From positions 3,844,001 through 3,908,000 of the forward strand of contig CM065651.1 in assembly GCA_033220425.1 (NCBI GenBank): 64,000 nt of DNA, in the 5' to 3' direction. Below, piece by piece: positions 58,515-64,000 of this stretch. Positions within the stretch are counted from its first letter, which is position 1. Each line of letters opens with the position of its first letter. The position numbers and the translations under genes are program-made. Source of the stretch: Lepraria neglecta (lineage: Eukaryota; Ascomycota; Lecanoromycetes; Lecanorales; Stereocaulaceae). The notes under the pieces were generated by a model. That model saw nothing but the letters and a program-made list of their open reading frames with translations. It did no database searches and was not told the DNA's origin.

Positions 58515-58949
58515 TATCGTCCCCTACTTATCAACACCATTCATTTATTGAAGCAACAGGCATTGAAGTTAGGGTGTCACATGAACCAATTTATGTCTAG
58601 AGACTGATCGAACCTAATAGACAGACGTTCTTTAACAAGTCGATGATACCCAAGCAGCATTGTGCGACTCTTCCCCTTACAAAGCTCTTCCCGAGATCCT
58701 AAAGCAATGCCACTGGCTATCCATAATGCTGACCAGCAGTACCAAGCCTCTTATCGACTTTTCTCGTTGCAAAGGTCCGCCAAGGGGCTTATTTCACCAT
58801 CGTGGGCGCGGGTCGTGAATGGGAGCACTTCTCACGTGTTAGCTACCCTGGCGAGAGGGTGTGCTGGGTCTTCAACACATCGCTGTCCATATTGGATGCT
58901 AAAACGGTCTACTTTGACCTCAGCTTTGTGTAGACGTGTGCTAATCGCG

Positions 58950-59348
58950 TTAATATATATATGTGCGGTGGAAGCGGTAAAGCCGTCGAACGAACCGTGA
59001 ATGCTTTTGAACCCCCAACCGGTCTCCTTCATACCGAGGTGGGGGTGCTCCTAGTGTAGCCTCCATCTCTTTTTCGAGGTCGCTGACCTTCGTTGCATCA
59101 TGGCTGTCCTTGGCCACGCTAACGCCGAACGGTGAGGGCTCCTTTAGCCAAGTTTCCATCGTCGCGCTCTGTTTTGGCTTTGCGTAATTGTGCTTCCCAT
59201 GTCTGTAACGTTCTCGTGGGACGCCCGTAGTACCATTGAGATGCTTGCCAGAGCCCTTGCGTGTAGTGTCGTTCTTGATAGGGTTTGACTTAGAATCTAC
59301 CGGAGAAGGCATTCTTGTTGGGAGTGCTGTTGATGGGATGCTCGACAT
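58950..59348 (-). CDS. Hypothetical ORF, possibly first exon of a gene
   Basis: ATG 59348 opens 132 codons: Pro/Ser/Lys-rich (M-S-S-I-P-S-T-A-L-P-T-R-M-P), then L-E-K-E-M-E-A-T-L-G-A-P-P-P. A good donor (GGTATGA) follows that segment, so the exon may end near 59035. I could not place a second exon, and no family is recognised. An adjacent minus-strand frame (59352-59543) could belong to another exon or gene. Confidence 0.3.
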   Translation of the reverse strand: MSSIPSTALPTRMPSPVDSKSNPIKNDTTRKGSGKHLNGTTGVPRERYRHGKHNYAKPKQSATMETWLKEPSPFGVSVAKDSHDATKVSDLEKEMEATLGAPPPRYEGDRLGVQKHSRFVRRLYRFHRTYIY

Positions 59349-61864
59349 TTTTTATAGTAGGCACTGGAAGGGCTGAGAGACAATCCAGTGTCGAATATTC
59401 TGCGACCGAAGAGCACCTTCGAGGACAACGGGGTTCACGATGTCCTTAAGCGCTGATAGGAAGTCTTCAAAGGATGGGTAGGTCGCGAAGTTTAGTGCCA
59501 ATTTATATAGACGTCCGCTCCAAATGTCGAAAATATATGGCAAGGTCTCTGACGATCGAGGTTCGTAGAAGACATCAAGAACAATAACGCGACAGAATCT
59601 CGAGCCCCCATGGTTTCGTGTCCGCTATGCACCTGTGCATACGACTTCGACGCATCTTTGTTTGCCGCAAAGTATAGAGCACTTGTTGGTAGAAGCGACC
59701 CGTGAAGAGCATGAACGTCTTCTTGGGAGAAAGGCGAGCATGCTCTCGCCTCTTACTCGTCGCTGCTGATATCTCGTCGCTTCTAGCCAACGGCTTCCAC
59801 GATGTGGCTGTTTCAGGGGGCGAGCAGTGAAGGCCTGCATTGAGTGAGGTGCATTGTTTAGTGAGGTGCGATGTTCTTTGTGCATCGATGAGCTAAATCC
59901 CAAATTCATCAGCTATTAGTTGAATCAGCAACCCAACAAGACTGAGATCTACAAGCCCAACTTGTGGTCCAAGTACAGGCCGGTCTGATCAAAGTAATGC
60001 AAAGGGCTTCCTGATAAGTTAGCTGGTTCATCGGTCGAAGGATACTCTAGGCCTGGAAATAGTTATCAAAGACGGAACTCCGGAGTGTGACTTGGGGGAT
60101 GGTCAGCCGACCCCTGCTACCAGTGCAACCTAAAATACTAAACAATCCTCTTTAGATTGCTACAATGCTTTTCAAGCTAAGCAGGTATAATCCTCCTGGA
60201 AAAGTACATCAATTTCCTGGTTCTTGAATTTTGACTTGCTGTCGGGAGAAAACCCTCGCAGCTCGGGCCATGCTCGATTCTTCAGGGACATCTTGTGATC
60301 CCCGGCTCCCAGAAGCCGAGGGCAACAATGTAGCCCGATCTATTTCGATTCCAGAAATTTCTAGGTCCAATAACAGTCGGAGAGCCCTTGCGGTCGGCAA
60401 AGAAGAATAGTTGGCTAGCTACGTTCGAGCTTTAGCGTCTTTGGGCACATGGATTCTCGACAAAAACTACGGCCTAGGAGCCAATAATGCCTAACAAGTG
60501 GCTGGTGCTGAAACGGGAGTATAGCTCAAAGTGCGCCAATTGCCCTATCACCAGTCGAGAGGTAAAAAACATACCCTAGTCTAAGCTAATAAGAAACTCA
60601 CCTCAGAAATCGGGCGTAGATTACCTGCTTGAAGCGGTATAGCTTAGATCGACTAGTGTGGAGACCCCTTCGCTCATAGATAAACGCCACTTGTGAATGA
60701 CGCTCAGATCTTGATTTGAAGGTGGTTTAGGATTTAATATTCGGGACCTGCGCGGCACCTAAGTTAGGTCATAGTAATCGCCGACTGAGACTCGTCTAAT
60801 TCCTTAGCTTTCTCCAGCACAAAGCTGTCAAATGCCATCCCCAACCCTTACCAGAAACGCTTCTGTGACAGAACCTACATATGCTGGTTTCTACTATCAC
60901 TGTACAGGGGCATCTAAAGGCGAAATTAGCGTAGGATTATGATTAGCGTGGGGGCACAAAGGCGCTGGTCGAGAAATCCGACCAAAATATGAAGCACCAA
61001 TGGCAGGTAGCTTCTTGTCAAGGCAACGCATCCGCTGTTAGCTGTGGGGCTTAGACCCTGGAAGTCTCTATTCTTGTCCGCATAAGTATCCTCAAGAACC
61101 GCGCCGTCGTCATTTGACTTGTTTCTGACCGCATTCCTAGACTAGGTAATTTGACAATCGGCAGCACTTGAAGCTGAACAACAACGATGTATGACGGGCT
61201 CGTTGTTCTTCATATTCGGCTGTCATCAGGAATTGCTTAGGCATGGGCAAAACCCAAATGGAACCTGCAGACGGCGCACTAAGCCCAATTGATAGCTGTT
61301 ACAGTTCCGAAATGGTAAAGCGCGCTGGAGAAACGCACATTATGCAAAAATATGGTGGATGAAAATATTTTCCTGTCAAGATTTTTAGAATGGCACACAG
61401 GTAACACTCAACATAGCTTGAATACGATCAGTTGACTTATGTTCTCTACTAATTCGACTAACCCTCTAGAACGTCTTCTGCAATAGAGACGGTGGCCTAG
61501 CAGCGCCACCAAGGCCACGCCCAGTTTCATATTGACTCTTGGGAATAAAGAACAGATCGACACTGTCAACTCAGGTGATGGAATAATGTATTTTCCCCAT
61601 TCGGGGACCTGCTGAGCACCCATCGTGATCCGAGCCCTGGCCAGAACGTGTCTTTGCCCTCGCGGAGCATTATCGAGCTCTAGTTTCGCCCACAAGACTA
61701 GCTGGAACTTGTCACTTGCTTTACTCTTTTACGAATGGCATTCTCGATGATATAAACCTAGGCTGGAGCCGAGGGTACCTTGGCTAAGGCATCCAGCATT
61801 GAACCATTGGGGTTTCCGCTTGATCACAATTACAGAATCACTGGCTAGTGGCAGCCACTACGAC
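59349..61864. other. No convincing gene
   Basis: Several frames of 60-95 codons occur on the minus strand (59352-59543, 59575-59909, 60209-60400, 61408-61695). None shows a known domain, and splice joins are not evident. I treat the stretch as unassigned. Confidence 0.4.
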
Positions 61865-63032
61865 ATGCCAGGCCCTAGGAAGCCTAAGACAAAGGCACTT
61901 GAAAGGTCCAGGAGACAATTTTTCCAATGGTATTTTGTGGAGCGTCTCACTCTTCCAGATGTCAAAGAAAGGATGGATAAGTTATCTGAGGTACTAAGGA
62001 GAGTTACCGGGGATGATTTTGTAGCACCGTCAGTTCTACTGTTCTTGCCCCAAAACTTCGCTTACTGACTACCTCTATCTTGCAGTTTCAAAGACTGGGA
62101 AAGCCGTCGGCGTCATTGGAATACATTGTCACCGACAAAATGGGATATCAAGAATGACCAAAGGGGAAATCCAGACCTCCCCATACCAGCTGATATCGTC
62201 GACCTACCCCTTTGGCAGAAGGGAGATGAGGACGTTGCAAATTGGAGGAGCTTCCAATTGCATAACGAGAACATGTAATGCAGGGACTCCGTGACCTTCA
62301 TGCTAAGCTAAAGTATCGCAGATCGTGTGTCTCCTCTTCGCTAGCAAATGGAAGTAGCCAGAATTGGAATGATACCGACCTAGCTTTGGGTCGTTGCGAA
62401 TGGGAAGAGGTACATGATTGGGGGCTGTATGAACAAGCCTTCGCTTCCTTGCAAGACTTTCCACTAATTCCAAAAACAGGAATCGCAACGACAATACCGC
62501 CGACACCTCTAGGAAACCCTCTGGGTCTTCTGCCAGCTGTCACGATTCTTCCTACACCTTCATCTCGGAATATGCGCTCCCCGCCGAGCACTCCGCGAGC
62601 ACCGCTGAGGGAGATGATGCAACGAAGCCTCCTTACAACCCCTACACAAGTCTACATCCTCTTATAATTCCTCAGTACGGGGAACCCTACGGTGAGAGTA
62701 CAGAAGCCCAAGATTTCTATGGTCGATCTATACATAGCCAACAGGCAATGAATGTCTCCGCAAATAGCATGCAATACATCGACTCAGGCTATGGATCCCA
62801 CTCCGGTACAACACCATATAAGAGCGAGATGGTAATACCTTACTCTGGGCAGCAAAGCTGTCTTCCGACCACGTCAACGGCTCTTTCACAACAAGAACAA
62901 CGACAACAGCAGCCTATCCGAGACTATCAATCGCCACACCAAAATACATATTCGCCCGAATACCCCTTCTTCCCAGACCCCTATCGACTCCTGGGTCGGA
63001 ACCAGCACAACCTCCGGCAGCATCCCTATTAA
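61865..63032 (+). CDS. Clr5-like N-terminal domain protein
   Basis: ATG 61865 begins M-P-G-P-R-K-P-K-T-K-A-L-E-R-S-R-R-Q-F-F, then F-V-E-R-L-T-L-P-D-V-K-E-R-M. A 57-bp GT-AG intron (62029-62085) joins this to F-K-D-W-E-S-R-R-R-H-W-N, completing a Clr5-type domain (helical, often N-terminal in fungal regulatory proteins). Exon 2 is open to 62276. Downstream coding is likely in 62290-62590 and then, in another frame, 62590-63032 (T-K-P-P-Y-N-P-Y-T-S-L, G-Y-G-S-H-S-G; Gln- and Pro-rich), so at least two more introns or a frameshift must exist. A further coding-like frame runs to about 63241. The exact exon structure and 3-prime end are unresolved. Confidence 0.55.
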
Positions 63033-63241
63033 GGCACCGACTGCTGGAGCTCCAGTCCGCGGACTATCGCAAATGACGATTGGTGTGCGAGGATCGCCAT
63101 TAAACCTTGTTCCGAGTACTTCGATCTCATTCAGGGTCGCGCCTTTGCCCCTCCACGATGAACACATACTGCGTCGACTTCTATATTCACTATTCGATTG
63201 GAGGCATTGTGACCGAGCAGAAACTTTTGTTGCTTTGGATT

Positions 63242-64000
63242 GACATTTGAAGGTGCAATGTTCACACAGCGTTTGCTGTTTGCGTAGACAAAAGCATTAG
63301 AGACTTTTTTGCCTTATGGCTGGAACCATAAGGTAGGCTTTTGCAGGTCTTCATCAAAAGTCTTTTTTACGAGAATCTTAGCTATAGAGGACAGGAAGAC
63401 AGCACTGTTGTATTTATCTGCGATATAGGTATAGATCCTTCATACACTAGACCGCGACTAATCTAGTTACCTGGGCGAGTGATGGTCACATCTTCAGCAA
63501 TCATCTCAACGGATAGAAAGCAGGTGTCCATCAAAGCAGATGATCTCCTTACAAGAACAGATAATAACCAGGCACAAATATAGAACCATTAGAGTACAAT
63601 GAATGTTCAAGGAAATAGGTACAAGACTATAAATCTGGACTTTAAGCTGTCTTTCAACCCAATGTCTTGTTTTGGCGGCCTCAGTCATGCAAGCCTGCAG
63701 ACCCTATCGTGAAACACATGTAAGCCTCGGCTAGTCCTCAAATTGAACTAAGGAATACTACTCTTCAGGGGTCCTGGCCATCAGCATGAACGTCCCGCAA
63801 GTTCAAAGGACCGAGTCGGTAATACTGTGCTCTATTAGATGCAGTGTGCTCTTTCAAAATTGGGCTGAATCTGTAAGTACGTGGACGGTCGCATCGGAAC
63901 CCAGGCAAGGCTGACACTCACAGGCTCAAATCACAACCTCAACCAGAGACTCAAGTGCACGCGATCCGACGAGAGTACAGCAAAGAAATCACCCCAGGTC
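63242..64000. other. No gene seen
   Basis: Short frames only. The last 300 bases could belong to a gene outside the window. Confidence 0.45.

Overview
The window looks like a filamentous ascomycete (Pezizomycotina) chromosome. Short GT-AG introns of about 50-130 bp interrupt most genes. There is a fungal Zn2Cys6 regulator, an FleA/AAL-type fucose lectin, many 2EXR-domain paralogues, and a compartment of Ty3-type retrotransposons ruined by RIP-like C-to-T mutation. A leotiomycete is my best guess from the gene families; that is inference.

Region 1 (1 to about 21,510) has no host gene. It is AT-rich, TpA-rich and built of nested mobile DNA. One Ty3-type element (1-1571 plus 15111-20190, minus strand) was split by a relative (1572-15105, 511-bp LTRs, TSD TTCGC). 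That relative was split by a chromodomain-bearing plus-strand element (8577-14571, 234-bp LTRs, TSD CTTAT). Two Helitron-like insertions (2802-3552 and 17927-19893) share ends and a terminal hairpin and carry GC-richer satellite repeats; the larger one holds a 33-bp minisatellite of about 30 units. A 151-bp solo-LTR-like insertion (20790-20940, TSD CTACC) looks unmutated.

Region 2 (21,510-33,500) begins the gene-bearing part: a membrane-anchored fucose lectin (minus), a 936-bp MITE with arrays of 21-bp subterminal repeats, then a graveyard of seven 2EXR-domain copies, most on the minus strand and all broken.

Region 3 (33,650-42,600) is the conserved housekeeping core. It holds an acidic ascomycete protein of unknown role, a fusion of an alpha/beta hydrolase with a capping-enzyme-like phosphatase, a dihydroxy-acid dehydratase (branched-chain amino acid synthesis) without a visible mitochondrial presequence, and ribosomal protein S19.

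Region 4 (42,900-51,700) returns to lineage-specific genes: four more 2EXR copies (one clearly intact) around a tandem pair of secreted cysteine-containing proteins, the second of which is a pseudogene.

Region 5 (52,400-64,000) has a Leu3-like Zn2Cys6 transcription factor, a degenerate ~64-bp tandem repeat, and two Clr5-like genes, one decayed, among long stretches where I see no convincing gene. The main biological signals are the 2EXR family, in which several copies are full length except for one in-frame stop, and the layered transposon nest with datable insertion order.
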